This document shows positions 1 to 12,665 of a stretch of 64,000 bases of DNA, one piece after another. This stretch comes from Malurus cyaneus samueli (lineage: Eukaryota > Chordata > Aves > Passeriformes > Maluridae): assembly GCA_009741485.1 (NCBI GenBank), contig CM019238.1, positions 13,468,908 through 13,532,907 of the forward strand. Reading direction: 5' to 3'. A program made the translations under genes and the position numbers. Every line of letters begins with the position of its first letter. Within the stretch, counting starts at the first letter, position 1. The notes under the pieces were generated by a model. It searched no databases. It was not told the DNA's origin and saw nothing but the letters and a program-made list of their open reading frames with translations.

Positions 1-346
1 TCAGCGTTGAACCGGAGGGAAGCCGAGTTCCCGGGGCATCGCTCCGTGCTCTCCCCTCGCTGCCCCTCGAGCAGTGTCAACACAAAGTGAGCCGGAGCGG
101 TTTCATGTCGTGCTGGGATTCCTGGGTTGTGTTGGAATAGCGGGAGGCTGGAGTGCCTTTCGTATTATCGTGCTGGATCTGTTTAGTCTTTCGAGCTCTT
201 CTTTCCAGCGAGTGTATAATGAAATACCAGGGCAAATACTTGAGGCATTCATAAATTACAGCGTTAGATAATTTGTCTCTGGATGCGGACGGAGCTCCGA
301 GCGTCGCTCGCTGCAACTGACGGACTCCAGATAAGGTAACGCTAAT
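1..346. promoter_or_regulatory. CpG-dense left edge, possible CpG-island shore
   Basis: About 25 CpGs occur in the first 346 bases, and they become rare afterwards. If exon 1 of EDA lies just upstream, this would be the downstream shore of its promoter island. No exon 1 coding sequence is visible. Confidence 0.3.
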
Positions 347-2023
347 TATTTATTTCTTTATTCTACATCTGGCCTGTCAAGCTTGAAATGAAATATTCTT
401 TGGGGCACATTGAAGCACTTGGGTTGGAGAGAAAGTTTGCTGGTAGTAGGGACATGGGGAAGGAAGGCTGAGCGTCCCGAGCCGTTCCAGTTGGGGACAT
501 GACAACGTGTGATTAATGGGATTTGTTGTAGTGCTGCTCACCCGTTTCTCGCTGATTTTTCTGCCTTGAGTCGATGTGCAGCTAGAAACAGGCACTTTGA
601 GTGTGCTAGGGTGCTGTGAGTGCGTCCCTTCAGTGATTAAAAACACTGTGAAATGAGGGGTTTGCAAACAGCTTTATTTAGAAAGTTATCGTCAAGCTTT
701 GGGGTACGTGTGGGGCTCCCAGCAGCTCTTCCAAGCTGTGCTGCTGATAAACCCCAAGTGTGATCCCATACATGTGATGCTTGCATAAATCAGGCTGAAA
801 TGACTAAATAATTCTTTAAAGAAATGGGATTGGTGATACTTCTCTCTTGGGGACTATGGTCAGAGTTAGGGTTCATTTGGGGGGTGACCCAACATCCCAA
901 TGACCACAGTGCTGTGAGCCCTCAAATGGCCTTCAGCTGCTGAGGTGAAGAGCCTGAGTCCTGACTGTGTGTGTTGTGATTGTACAAACTGATTTAAACC
1001 CAAAAGATATTTCCTGATCTTTTTATCTTTATTTTTAAATTATTTTATTTCCCCCCCCTTCCTTTCCTAACCTGAGGCAGGAGGAAGAGGAGTGTGGGGG
1101 GAAGGATGGGGAGCAATGGTCAGCGCTAAGATTTTGGCTGAAACCTCACCTGGCCACGTGCCAGAAATGACCTCATGACAGGAGTGAGATTTGGCAGCTC
1201 GATAACGCCCTGCTTCCCTATCTCACAGGGTATCCAAATATGTAACTCATTTGGGATAGAAGGGCAGATTTTCATGGCAGAGGTTGAGGCATTGTAGTTC
1301 CACATCTTTGTCCCAGAACCCGCCGGGTGTTGCATCACCGCGTTGGCTGTGAGACGAGGAGTTTGTTAAAGCTGCTTTAATTCATTGACTCTTCGATGGC
1401 TCAGAGGTGTGAGAGAGGGTTTGGGGAGTGGTGGAGCCTTGGCTGGTGGTGTAAAATCCAAATAATCTCTTCGGATGGGTGTGCTGTGGGTTGGGAGAGG
1501 GATTCTGTCAGGCAGGCTCCGCTCATGGAGCTCCACATCAGGGCACTGTGTCCCTTCAGAGGATTTTGTGCCTAAATTAAATCATATTTTGCTGTCAAAA
1601 TATTATCCTTGCAATATTTGAGCTGTGCAGTGCATTGTTCCCGTGCTTTTTCTCCAACCAATTCCATTTTGTGCTACATTTCTGCCAAAATCTGATTTTT
1701 GGCCGATGCTGGGTGATGAGTGTGCCCTGAGAGCATCCCGAGATGGGGACAAAAACTGCCAAAGCCTGGGAGTGGGATCAAAAACCAGCCTTCTGTCAGA
1801 TCAAACTAATTGTGGAGGCACTTGCAGCTGGTGGGGGGAGGGAGGGGAGGTGCTGAGTCATCCAAAAAAATGTGCTGAGCAGCATTTTGGTTACTGGCGC
1901 TTCGCCTTCCCCGTGCCAAGGTGTCTGTTGCCAGTCTCCACCTCTCACCTTTTCAACATGGGATGTTCCTGCTTTGGAGTAGTGTCCACATCAGCATTCC
2001 TGACCTTGGCATTGCTTTCATGG

Positions 2024-2225
2024 CATCATGGAATGGTTTGGGTTGGGAGGGACCTTAATGCCCATCCAGTGCCACCCTCTGCCACGGGCAGGTACACCCC
2101 AGTTTGCTCCAAGCCCTGTCCAGCCTGGCCTTGGACACTTCCAGGGATCCAAAGGCAGCACAGCTTCTCTGAAGAGCCTGTGCCAGGGCCTCACCACCAT
2201 CACATTGGGGAATTCCTTCCTTTCT
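2024..2225 (-). mobile_element. CR1 LINE 3' fragment
   Basis: Recognised by the family's 3' end, read here on the minus strand (TTCCAACCCAAACCATTCCA-like, with the motifs TGCCCATGGCAG, AAGGCCAGGCTGGACAGG and CCTGGCACAG inward). The same signature is used for the copies below. 5'-truncated, non-coding. Confidence 0.9.
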
Positions 2226-3019
2226 TCTCCCTTCCCAGTGTGAAATTGCATTTATTTTGCCCTTTTTTTGTCAGTTCTGGCTCCAGAGTAAGAGGCAGCA
2301 CTGGGTATGATTGGCACAAAAGCTCTAAAGGTGTTGGGGCTGCTCCAGAGGCTTCTCCCACCCTGAGCATACCTGCAGCTCATCCGTGCATCTCCATCCC
2401 TGTGTCTGGTTCCTGCATCCCAGCTGAAACCTGCCCAATGTGCTGGAAACTGTGAGCAGAGCTTGTCCTGGAAATGCTTCTCCAGTGTCAGCCTCCTCTG
2501 GAAGCAGGGTGCTGTGGGCTCAGATCTTTTAAATCCCGCTCAGGGCCTGTGTGTTGGGATTTCACGGCTCTGATCCCAGGTTAGGGAAAGGCTGGCTGTG
2601 TGCAGGAGGATGATGGTGATGAGGGATGTGCCTCGTGGTGGGTTTTCCCACAAATTCCACTTTGTGGTCCTGCTTGTAGCCAGAGGAAACTCTCCAAGGG
2701 CAATAAAGGGAGCCTGCAGAGCGCTGTGGCAAATGTCAGGCTCTGGTTACCTTCATTCACAACTCAAATTCTCATACTGCTGCTACTGTGCCTATGAATA
2801 TTCCATGGAAAATCTGGTCTGGATCCAGAACTCCTCCTGTTAGGATGCTGCGGTGTGGCAGGAGCATTCAGTGGCTGCGGGGTGTGCTGCATCCTTTGGG
2901 AAATTAAATCCAGTGTGAGCTCTTCCCGAGGGCTGGAGGTGCATTCTCCTGTGGGGTGAATTCCTGGTGTGAGGAAAAACCTTTGGCTGTAGGGGGATGG
3001 GGCTGGTCCTTGGGAATTG

Positions 3020-3110
3020 TGGAATCACAGAAGGGTTTGGGGCGGAAGGGACCTCTCAAAGCCATTGAGCCCAACCCCTCTGCAATGGGGGATCAACTTG
3101 ATCAGGACCT
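3020..3110 (-). mobile_element. CR1 fragment, diverged
   Basis: Starts GGAATCACAGAAGGGTTTGG, continues with the GGAAGGGACCTCTCAAAG and CCAACCCC motifs, then decays. Short 3' end piece only. Confidence 0.7.
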
Positions 3111-3860
3111 TCCCAAAGCCTTTATTTCCAGGTTTATGCTGCTGCAAGGGTGCATTTCCTTCTGTCCCCTGTCCTCCTCCACAGCTGAGCTGGGATTTCT
3201 TTATTTCTATTTTCTACTTATCCCATGAAGAATAGAAGCTGTGACTTTGTGCAAGGACCAGGATGTTTTATCAGCATTGAGTTCCTTGATGGAGAATGTT
3301 GTTGCCAGAGCAAGTGTTTTACTGACCCATGACCAAATTTCAGGGTTTTTCCACAATTTTTCGATGAGCTCCCTGGGAAACCCTCAGACGTGGGTTTTTT
3401 AACAACATTCAGTGGTATTCCAAAGTTATCTTTCCCTTAACCCCAGAGTAAATAGTGCTCTATCAACCCCATATTATTTTAACCTTTTAACATTATTTTC
3501 CTTACCACATAATAACATAAATCTTCCCTGCTCTCCCATACACATGTAGTGTCTTGTAATGCTAATTAAACTGCACATCAGCCTAATTTCACTCTCAGAC
3601 TAATCCAATATATTTTTCTTGACTGGAAGCCAAACCTTGAGAGCTTCAGAGCATGCGGAGCTCTCGTTCCAGCCTTATTATATGTTAATGGCTTTATATT
3701 TTAATATCTTTCAACACTTGGGGAGGATGTTATTTTTAGAGGTGTCTGGCTGCGGAAGGTACCGGGTCTGTGAGGGGTTTGGGGGATGTGAAACAGTGAG
3801 TAAATGTGTCTCTGAAGAGGTGTAATCTGTCAGGATCCATTGTGAATGAGAGGAATTACA

Positions 3861-4302
3861 GGGAGATTCAGATGCGGTTTTACCATGGTTAAGTGGGAGA
3901 TTTGGATGCGGTTTTACCCTGGTTAAAAGGGAGATTCAGATGCAATTTTCCCGTGGCTAAGTGGGAGATTTGGTTGCGGTTTTACCATGGTTAAATGGGG
4001 GATTTGGATGCGGTTTTACCAGGGGTAAATGGGAGATTTGGATGCAACTTTAGTGTGGTTAAGTGGGAGATTTTAATGCAGTTTTATCATGGTTAAATGG
4101 GATATTTGGATGCGGTTTTATCATGGTTAAATGGGATATTTGGATGCGGTTTTGCCATGGGAAGGTGGGAGATTCAAATGCAATTTCACCGTGGTTAAGT
4201 GGGAGATTTGGATGCGGTTTTACCATGGTTAAGTGGGGGATTTGGATGCAACTTTAATGTGGTTAAGTGGGAGATTTGGATGCAATTTTCCCGTGGTTAA
4301 GT
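3861..4302. repeat. Minisatellite, 34-base unit x 13
   Basis: Thirteen consecutive units of exactly 34 bases, each of the form GGGAGATTTGGATGCGGTTT followed by a TACCATGGTTAAGT-like half. Units differ by point changes but none has an indel, so the register is perfect over 442 bases. Confidence 0.97.
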
Positions 4303-4728
4303 GCCTTTATGGGGCGGTTGCAGTGGCAAGCGCTCTCTCGTTAAACTCTGGGTTTGTGTGCTAATGGTGCTGATGCCAGTCGGGCCTGGATGCTACTAGA
4401 GCAGGAAAAATTGCTCCCAGATGGGTGTGGATGGAAACGAGCTCTTTCCCTAAGCCCAAATGAAACGCTGGTGTAAGTGCAAAGTCCTAATGATGCAGGA
4501 CCCCATTGATGGGGTGCCAGCCCTGTAACACCTTCCAAACGGAATTGCCAGCATGCTCCTGCCTGGCTGCACCTCATCTCCATCCGTGGAGATGGCTCTT
4601 GCAGCAGAAAACCAGGATTTGCTGAATTTCAAGGATCCCATCAGAATTGGGATGTGTTGCGTGGTGTGGGGTTGAGTCTTGTGGCTTTGCAGCCACGGCA
4701 CTGCGTGACACGAGGGGGCATCGTGTAG

Positions 4729-4975
4729 GGAGGGTCTGTGTGTGGGTTTGTGTCCATGGGCAGGGTCTGTGTGTGTCATGTGTGGGTTTGTGTCTGTAGA
4801 GAGGGTCTGTGTCTGTCATATGTGGGTTTGTGTCCATGGGCAGGGTCTATGTCCATCGTGTGTGGGTTTGTGTCCATGGGGAGGGTCTGTGTCCATCGTG
4901 TGTGGGTTTGTGTCCATGGGGACAGTCTGTGTCCATCATGTGTGGGTTCATGTCCATGGGGAGGGTTTGTGTCCT
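4729..4975. repeat. Minisatellite, 40-base unit, about 6 copies
   Basis: GT-rich unit with GGGTCTGTGTCCATCGTGTG followed by TGGGTTTGTGTCCATGGGGA. Full copies start at about 4763, 4803, 4843, 4883, 4923 and 4963, the last partial, and a shortened first copy lies at 4731. The unit is not a multiple of three, so open frames in several phases across it are repeat artefacts. Confidence 0.95.
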
Positions 4976-5509
4976 GTGCTTTTGCTGTGGTGGGAGCCGC
5001 TGGCTCGGTGGCTTTGTGGCAGTGACCGTGGTGTGACATGATGGATATGGCAAGGAGTTGTTTGTGCTGCACGGGGCTGTGGTCAGTGTGTGGTGTGGCA
5101 GGACATGGACACCATGGCTGAGGTGTCTGTCACCTGGCCTGAGGATTTGAGGAAGGGTCACCTGGCATGGCCCTTGGGATCTCAGACCCTTTCTGGCTCT
5201 TGTTTCCCCTCCTGGGCAGTGCTGGTGTTCCAGGGGTTAAATCCCATCCCTGACACCGGGGTTAAATCGGGGTGATGTCTCTTGAGTGCCTCCTTTGTCC
5301 TTTAATCCCTTTTTGCAATTCCTGTCACCTCTGGGCTTTCAGCCTCTCCGAGGCACAAAGCACTTGGAGGGGGGAGGCTGGGAAGATGTTTCATGAGCTG
5401 GCACTGGAAGGAAAATCCACCTGGGCACAGGTACAGGCTCTGTGGTTGCAAATTGTCTGCAGATGGGAGGGTGTTGGGTTCTGCACTGACCCCACTGTGC
5501 TGCTTAATC

Positions 5510-5665
5510 CCAGAATTCCAGCCTGGTTTGGGTGGGAAGGAACCTTAAAGCTCATCCCATTCCATCCCCTGCCATGCAGGGACCTTCCATCTCCAGGGTG
5601 CTCCAGCCTGGCTTTGGACACTTCCAGGGATGGGGCAGCCACAGCTTCTCAGGACATCTTCCTTG
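5510..5665 (-). mobile_element. CR1 3' fragment
   Basis: The minus-strand read gives the CTGTGGCTGCCCCATCCC, TCCAAAGCCAGGCTGGAG and CCTTCCCACCCAAACC motifs in the correct order. Confidence 0.85.
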
Positions 5666-6831
5666 TTGTCTCTTCTCCCTTTTCCATTTCTTATTTTAAT
5701 TGGATAATGCTGGCATTTATTCCCAGAGAGTTGAGAAGGTCAGTGCCCTGTCCAGAAAAAAAAAAATCAAATAAAAATCTTTGAATCTCTTCTTATTTGT
5801 TAACAATATTTGTATTTTCAAAAACTTAGTAATTCTTCCTTATATTTTCTGATCCTTGAAGCTGCTACAGCTTTCTCTGGGTTTCCCAGGGAAGTGTGGG
5901 ACCAAGGATGTGGGGCAAGCACTAATGGCCTTAAACAGACCTTTGTGATCCTTCCAGTCCTCCCCACATGCCGAGCTCAGTAAAATTAATCCAGGAAATC
6001 ATTTTGGAGCAATTATTTCCTTCAACTTTTCAAACAAGTTGCTGAGCTACTGCTACCCTTAACCAACACTTTATTCTAATTTTCCCATGGGATAGGAAAA
6101 TAGGATAAGGCATTTAAAGCTGGCAGCTGGAACTGCTGCCAACCCGAGAGGATGAAACCGTTCAGACTCAAAAATGAGGTTTTTATTTTAGTTTTTCACT
6201 GCAGTTGCTGCTGTTCCTGGGGCTGCAGGAGGTCTCTGCCTGGTAAACTTGAATCTTGACGTTTTCCATAAAACGTTTCCATAAAACACAACCCGTGGCA
6301 GAAAAATGGAATCAAACTGGGAATCGCTGGGTATGCAGCTGATGGGGTGCATTTAGAGAGCAGGATGGAGAAAAGAGTTGGGTTTTCTGCTGCAGCTGTT
6401 TGTGTCTTTTGAGTGATAATGAACTCAATGAGTAGTTGGCTGCCTTGGGGCTGTGGATGGGCTTGTTGGTGCTTGCTCTGTCTGTCTGGAGTGTTAACTC
6501 TTGCTGGGAAGGGGGGACATCCCATCCAAGGGCAAGGGAAACCCACCAGGAATTACCTCTGTGTGCTGTTGGAGTCAATTCTGACAGATTTTTAAGGTCA
6601 AAAAGGTTGTTGTTTTTTTTTTTTTCTAGGAGGGCAGGAAGGCAAAGTTTAAAGCTGTTAATGTCAGTTTTAAAGAATTATTAAACTTCTTTTGGCAGTA
6701 TCTTATTGCCAACTTGGAGGTTTTCCTGTTGTTGACAGGAGTTGTTTTGGCTCAGAACATGGATTCCTGGACTGTGCAGGACTTGGTAGTGAAAGGAAAA
6801 GGGTGATGGGTTTAAACTAAGGGGTTGAATA

Positions 6832-7013
6832 GATGGGATATGGAAGGAATTTCCCTGTGAGGTGTGAGGCCCTGGCACAGGTTCTGTGGCTGTTCCATCT
6901 TGGAAGTGTCTGAGGCCAGGCTGGACGAGGCTTGGAGTAGCCTGGGATAGTGGAAGGTGTCTGCTGTGACAGGGAGTGGAATGGGATGATTTTAAATCCA
7001 GTCCTCTGTGCTC
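6832..7013 (+). mobile_element. CR1 3' fragment
   Basis: Starts at the GATGGGATATGGAAGGAATT block, passes through GAGGCCCTGGCACAG and GGCCAGGCTGGACGAGG, and fades after GAATGGGATGATTTTAAA without a clean terminal repeat. Confidence 0.85.
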
Positions 7014-10000
7014 CATTCTCTGGAAAGGGAATGTGTGCAGGAGAAGCCCTTGAGCTGAAGGCTTGGATGCTCAGCACTAATCCTGGCTCAGCTGGGCTTG
7101 GCCTCAATGTCTGGTGAGATGCTGAAAGCAAGAGAAAACCCAAACCTTTTGCTGGCAGGGTGGATTTTGCTTAGAAGATGGGAGAAACCTCCACACTCAG
7201 CACCTGCTGGAATGCTGTCTGCTGTAATCCCTGGATCCCCTGTTGGAATCCAGCGCTCCAGGCTCAGTCTGGTGCACCTCTCTCATGTCCTCAGGGGCTG
7301 GTTCTTATTTTGGGCTCAACTGAGCAGCAGAGGGGCAGGAGAATCCCTGTACCACCGTGAAGATTCTGGGAGCCGGCACATTCCTAATAAAAGCAGGATT
7401 TGACTTCAAACACAGGTGCCTGGCAGGTCGTGTGCACTCCAATTCCAGATGTGCTCTGTGGTGTTCTGGCTGGGATGGAGCTGCGGGATGAGCTCTGGGA
7501 TGTTGAGGTCTCCAAGTGTTAAATCCCAAGTGCTGCTCCTGCAGGCTCAGCTCTGGCGCACGTTTCCAACAACAGCCTGGATTTGCCAAGGAAAATGACA
7601 CTGGATGCAGCAAAGAGCTGTCAACTCTTTCCTCCCTATGCTGGCGGGCAGCTTTTCTCCTGCTTTCTGGAATAATTGGGCTGTTTGGAAGTGATACCGA
7701 ATTTGGGGGTTCTTGGTGATGCTTTCATCCCCTTCCCTCCACCCTCACCCCATTCCAGACAGCAGCACCTCACATCAGGGCTGTAGGGTCCCTCTGCAAT
7801 CCCTTTGCTGAGGTGACAAGTCAGGGTTGTATTAAGCTGAGAATGACTCAAGTTCTTCTCCTTTGGTACCTAAATGTTGGACCAGGGGAATTTGGGCTGG
7901 AACATTAACTAGTTTATTCCTAAAAAAGGGTTTCTGAGCCCAGATTTGTGCAGGTGGGCTCAGGAGAAGACCCCCAGAGACCCCTGAGCTGGTGTCCCCC
8001 TGCCTCGCTGACCATGAGCTTCTCTGTTGGCTACTTCTGATTGAAAACTCTTTTTTTCCCATCTCTGAAGATGCCGAAACCCCAATTTATAAATAATAAT
8101 TCTGCTAATGAGGGTTCATGGGGTGGTTGGGGCAGTACCCTTCAGTCAGATCCCGTGTGGCTTCAAGTTGGATCAGGTGCTGAAGGAGTTAAAAATTGCT
8201 GCTGCTGGTGCACACGAGCAACGCCAGGTATCTCCCAGGGGATCCAAGTTTGCTCTCTGAAATCTGGCAAATAGCAAAAATTTTGATGTCTGTGAGCAGC
8301 AATCACACCCCGAGGCGATGACGGCTGACAGGGAAGGGCTCCTGACATATTTACCGAACAATTTTCTTATCATGAAGGGCTCAAAAAGCCCAAACCTGGA
8401 GAACAATAGCAACAAAAACCTCACTGCAGGGTTTGTCAGCAGATGCAGCTTGGAGATAACAAATGATTTTTGCCTTTTGTTTGACTCCTTGGCATTTAGG
8501 GGTTAATTGGAGCGAGGCCAAGTGTGGTGAGATAGTGCCTGAATCAGTTTTAAAAACACTGGGATTGGAATGGTTTTAACTTTTCACTTCTGTGAGGCTC
8601 TTAGAGGCTGGTGAAGAGGTGGGTTAGAAACAACTCATGGAAAACAATTAGGTTGGGCAGTAAAAACTGACTTTGAAAGGGGAAGCCTTTCTTGGGACCC
8701 CAAAAATCATCTCAGCCCCCACCCCAGCTGGGCTTCCCCTTGTGCTGGGGCTGGAATTGGTTTTAAGTATTATTAAATGGGAATAAATGGGAATAAATGT
8801 TTCTCTGAAGGTGCTGTGTCTCATGTTCATCCCTCAGTCCCCTCTGTCCTGGCTGTTGTGTGTGTGTGCAGAATGAAGCAAAACTGCATTTGTGGGAAAG
8901 CAGGGGCATTTTGACATGAAAATTCAAGAATAAAGTGGTAATATTGGTCCTGTTTCAGCTGCTCCCCTTGATTTCACTCTGATATAGAAAAGCACTGGTC
9001 TGAAACTGGTCCAGAGGGTGTCCAGGATGCTCTGTGAACTCTGGCATGTGGAATTCTGAGCAATAAAACTTTGGAAGTGTGGCCTTCGAGGGCTATTGTG
9101 GAAGGAAGGGCATAAGAAACATGACACTGGGATTGTGATTCCTGGCAGGAATGCTTTGCAATGGGGAAATTTCAGTTTGGTTTGTGTTGCTTACATGCCT
9201 TTCTTCTCGCTGAAGGGCAAATGACAGTGTCAGCATTAAATGTGAGGAGCTGACATCTACCCATGAAATATGCCCGACATCCTCAGAACAGAGCCGGAGT
9301 TATTGCCGCTCCAGAAATCCGCCTGCCCTGGTCTTTACTTTTGGTTTTACCCTGAAAGGGACCAGGCTGCAATGTTCCTGCTGGTAAAGAGGTTGGTTGT
9401 GGAGGGAATTGTGCTCCGGGGAGAGGTCTGAGAGCAGGAGGAGCCTTGGCTGAGCTGGATGTCCCCGTGTCCCTTTTGGCCCCTGGGCTCTCGTGTCGGG
9501 ATGTGTCAGCCTGACGGACGCCTGGGATGGAACAAAACCCAGGGCAATGCTTGGATGTTTGGTTTTTGTTTTTTTTTTTTTAAAGCGCAACTTCTCTGGG
9601 TTTGAAGATCTTGAGCTTCTGTGGGGAAAATTTATGGCGGTTTAGAGATGGAAGAGATTGGCCATGTCCTCTGTGATGCCCTGTTGGTCCCGTGTCCCCG
9701 GCAGCTTCTGTTGTGGTGGCTTTTAGGTCGGTTGGTTGAGCTGGGCTTGGTGTGGCCATGGCTTCACCCCACAGGGTGAGTGATTTAGGGAGCTCTGCTG
9801 GCTGGGAGCCAGTGGAGATGTGTGTGGCAGCTGGAGTTGCAGGAGGATGGGGAGTCACTCGATTTATCTTTGCATCCAGAGAATTGCGCCGCTTGTTTTG
9901 GACATCAGGAGTTGCTCGTTGGGCTGGGTTGAGTTTGGGAGAGTTTTTTTCACCAAGATCTGCTGGGGTTGTTGTCTGTCAGGCTGCTCAGGAGGTGCTG

Positions 10001-10079
10001 ATTGCATCTGCAGAGGATCAGCAGGGCTGGACTTTGTGGGTCCAGAGGCTTCAAGGGACACCTTTCATGGATGGGGCTG

Positions 10080-10225
10080 TCCAGCTCTGGCACAGACAGG
10101 ACTGGAGTCCCCATCCCTGTGGGGATTTGACAGCTGGATGTGGCACTTGGGGACATGGCAGTGCTTGGGGGAATGGTTGGACTCAGTCTCAGAGAACTTT
10201 TCCAACCTCAGTTAATCCATGATTA
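10080..10225 (+). mobile_element. CR1 3' end, different subfamily
   Basis: Has the GGATGTGGCACTTGGGGACA, GGGAATGGTTGGACTC and TTTTCCAACCTCAGT motifs of the subfamily that ends in that phrase, not the CCCTTCCAACCCAAACC type seen in most other copies. Confidence 0.75.
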
Positions 10226-10584
10226 CTCTCAGGTTTCTGCTACCTTTGCACAGTGCTGACATTCTCCAGTTGGAAGAATTTGGATTATTTTGTACAGGAT
10301 CCTTGTTTTCTCTTTTTCCATTCTGAAATCTCCATAGCAGAACCATTTGTGCGTAAATGAAGCAGCATTTTTGGCCAGCTCTTGTGCACACCTGTGCACT
10401 CCCATCAGCCACCAGGAAATCACTGCCCTGAAATGTTACTCCTAAAATATTTGCTGAGGAATGGTTTGGGAAAGCTAAAAATTATTCTTTTGAGGTATCT
10501 CCTATGGTCAGGTGTGAATTAAGGTTGCACAAAACGAGTTTGTTTAAACAAATAAACTGTTTTTAGAAGCAGTGGGGTGGGTCA

Positions 10585-10690
10585 AGATGGGATCATCCCC
10601 TTCCCATAGGGATACAGTCTGCTATCCCAGTTTGCTCCAGCCTGGCCTTGAACCCTTCCAGGGATTTGGCAACCACAGTTTCTTCCATCA
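10585..10690 (-). mobile_element. CR1 internal fragment
   Basis: Minus-strand piece with GTTTGCTCCAGCCTGGCC and TTCCAGGGATTTGGCAACCA. The 3' terminus is missing or diverged. Confidence 0.65.
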
Positions 10691-11789
10691 AACAATGGGT
10701 AACACTGGGCTGGAGGGGCTCTGGTGAATATAGGATTATTTAATGTATAGGGTGGTTTAATCTCTGTTTCAGTAGCTCTGTTTGCTGTCGGGGGTTGGGG
10801 TCAGCTGGGGTGAGGGAGGAGGATGGAGGGGATGAGGCAGCTAGTCCCTGCTCCACCAAGGCAGGGTTTCCAGTAGGAGAATGCCCTTGAAAGAGCGTGT
10901 GTTTGTGCCCACAGCCATTAAGCTCCATAATCTTGCTGTCTGTATCGACTTACAAATGAAAGCTTGCAGTAATTTGGAGCAGCATTTGAATTGTGAGTGG
11001 TAGTGATGATGCTGAGCTTGTCTTTTAATGCTGAGTTTAGAGGCTTTGAGGTTTGGATTAAAAAAAACTTCAATGAAACCACAAAAAAGGCATTGGAAGC
11101 ATAGCTGAACAGGTGGAACAAATTTGTTAAATCTGTTATTGGGAAAACAGCAACTTGCTTTTAAGAAATAAATCAATCTGCAGCTCAGTGTTTCATAATG
11201 AGGAGTGGGATAGGAAAATCTAAAAATATCTCCAAATGAGAGCTAATGCTCCAAAGGAACAGATCCAAACTAGAATATAATATTGCCCATTGTGGTGACA
11301 ATAAGGATTTTAAAGTTCATTGAGATCCTTGCTGGGATGCAGATGGGACTTGAAGAGCCAGCATATTTCCCTTGGCCGGGTCCAGTTTTTATTTGCATAA
11401 TAACTTATTATATGTATTGCCAGTAGCTCGCAGAGCCCCTGGTCAGGATTGGGAAACCACGATGAGTTCATCCCCCTCTGCCTGCTGAGACAATATATTC
11501 CCCAGGAACAGGGAGGGAGGCGTCTCTAGCAACTAAAGCAAGTGATTATGTGCTTGAAAAGGCAGGAAAAAGCAGAGTTTTAACCCTGGGAACCTTTGTG
11601 TACCTCACATCTTCTCACCAAGACTCATTTCAAGGGTCTTTGTCCCTCGGCTGCTTTTGTCCCTGTCCTTCCTCCTGTGGCGTGAGCTTTAGCAGCTGAT
11701 TTTAATGAAGTCAAGGAGCTTTTCCAGGTGGAAAATGTGTCCAGGGTTTTCAGGAGATGGGGCATCCATGCTGTGGTCTGTGTTGTCAT

Positions 11790-11850
11790 GGAACCACAGA
11801 ATGGTTTGAGTCAAAAAAGACCTTAATGATCATCTCGTTCCACCCCCTTT
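11790..11850 (-). mobile_element. CR1 extreme 3' fragment
   Basis: Only about 60 bases: GAACCACAGAATGGTTTGAG followed by ACCTTAATGATCATCTCGTT. Confidence 0.6.
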
Positions 11851-12261
11851 TCTGCCCATTTCCTTCATTTCCCCTTTGCTGTTCAGGCAGCAGAGCCAGC
11901 TCCGCTTCCATTTTTCTTGGAAAGCTGTCTCATACCTCATCCCTCTCTCTCAGCAGGTTTTTCCTAGCATTTTTCCAGTTTCCTTGCCCAGCAGAGCCCG
12001 GGTACTCTGTCACACCCAGCCAGGCCAGGCTGGGGCACTGCCATCACCTTTCATGCCATTCCTTTCCTTTGGGAGTTGCTGAGGGCTCCTGGGCACAGGG
12101 GGTTTCTTCCGGAGCTGCTGCAGAGTAGCTGCTCCCAGCTAACCAAATCCACATGGAGCTGTTGCTCAGAGGGGACTAAGTGCATCCATAAAGTTTGGGA
12201 TTTGTGCTGCAGGGAGTGCAGCCTGTGCACGGCCATCGCCCTCCAGGAGCCCTCGGCACTT

Positions 12262-12296
12262 AAACCCCAAAACAAACCCCAAAACAAACCCCAAAA
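12262..12296. repeat. Short tandem repeat (CCCCAAAACAAA)n
   Basis: Almost three copies of a 12-base C4/A-rich unit. Confidence 0.85.
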
Positions 12297-12469
12297 CCTC
12301 TCCAACTTCCAAATTCTGGTTGGGAGAAGAACAAGGTGGTGTGTGGTTATAAAGAAAAATGCCAGTTTTTCACAGCTAGGTGTTTCCATGTGCTGGGACT
12401 GGGATTGCTCAGGGACAGGGGTTGTGTGTGTTGGCACAGCTTCTGTTTGGGGGCAGAGAAGGTTTACCT

Positions 12470-12665
12470 GAAACTGGTTTAGGCTGGATTTTAGGAAAAG
12501 GTTCTTCCCCCAGAGGGTGGTGGGGCACTGAACCAGCAAATGGGCATGGCCTTGAGGCTGCCAGAGCTCCACCAATGCCCTCAGGGACACGGTGAGGTTA
12601 TTGGGGTGTCTGTGCAGGAGCTGGGCTTGATCTGTGGGGTTCCCTTCCCACTCAGGATCATCCAT
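12470..12665 (+). mobile_element. CR1 3' fragment, third subfamily
   Basis: Starts with GGCTGGATTTTAGGAAAAGG and TTCCCCCAGAGGGTGGT, and ends TTCCCTTCCCACTCAGGATC, the pattern of the CR1 group with an 'ACTCAGGAT' end. It is antisense to a long spurious open frame. Confidence 0.75.

Larger units (their letters stand above)
1..12000 (+). other. EDA intron 1 (inferred), first part
   Basis: I find no coding exon, RNA gene or splice-bounded open frame. The first ~350 bases are CpG-dense. Two minisatellites lie at 3861-4302 and 4729-4975, and CR1 fragments at about 2.0, 3.0, 5.5, 6.8, 10.1, 10.6 and 11.8 kb. AT-rich unique stretches (3420-3720, 11170-11420) might be conserved non-coding DNA but cannot be judged without alignment. 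Assignment to EDA intron 1 rests on exon 2 being the next exon on the + strand and on exon 1 being absent. Confidence 0.65.

Noticed and set aside
1..86. Possible end of EDA exon 1 before the donor-like gtgagc at 87
   Set aside because: The frame is open, but the residues do not resemble the end of EDA exon 1 and the phase-0 CAG end is missing.
1625..2455. A 276-codon open frame on the plus strand
   Set aside because: It contains a minus-strand CR1 copy and otherwise has compositionally random protein sequence.
4738..5072. Overlapping Cys/Val/Gly-rich open frames on both strands
   Set aside because: They are translations of the 40-base minisatellite, open in several phases because the unit is not a multiple of three.
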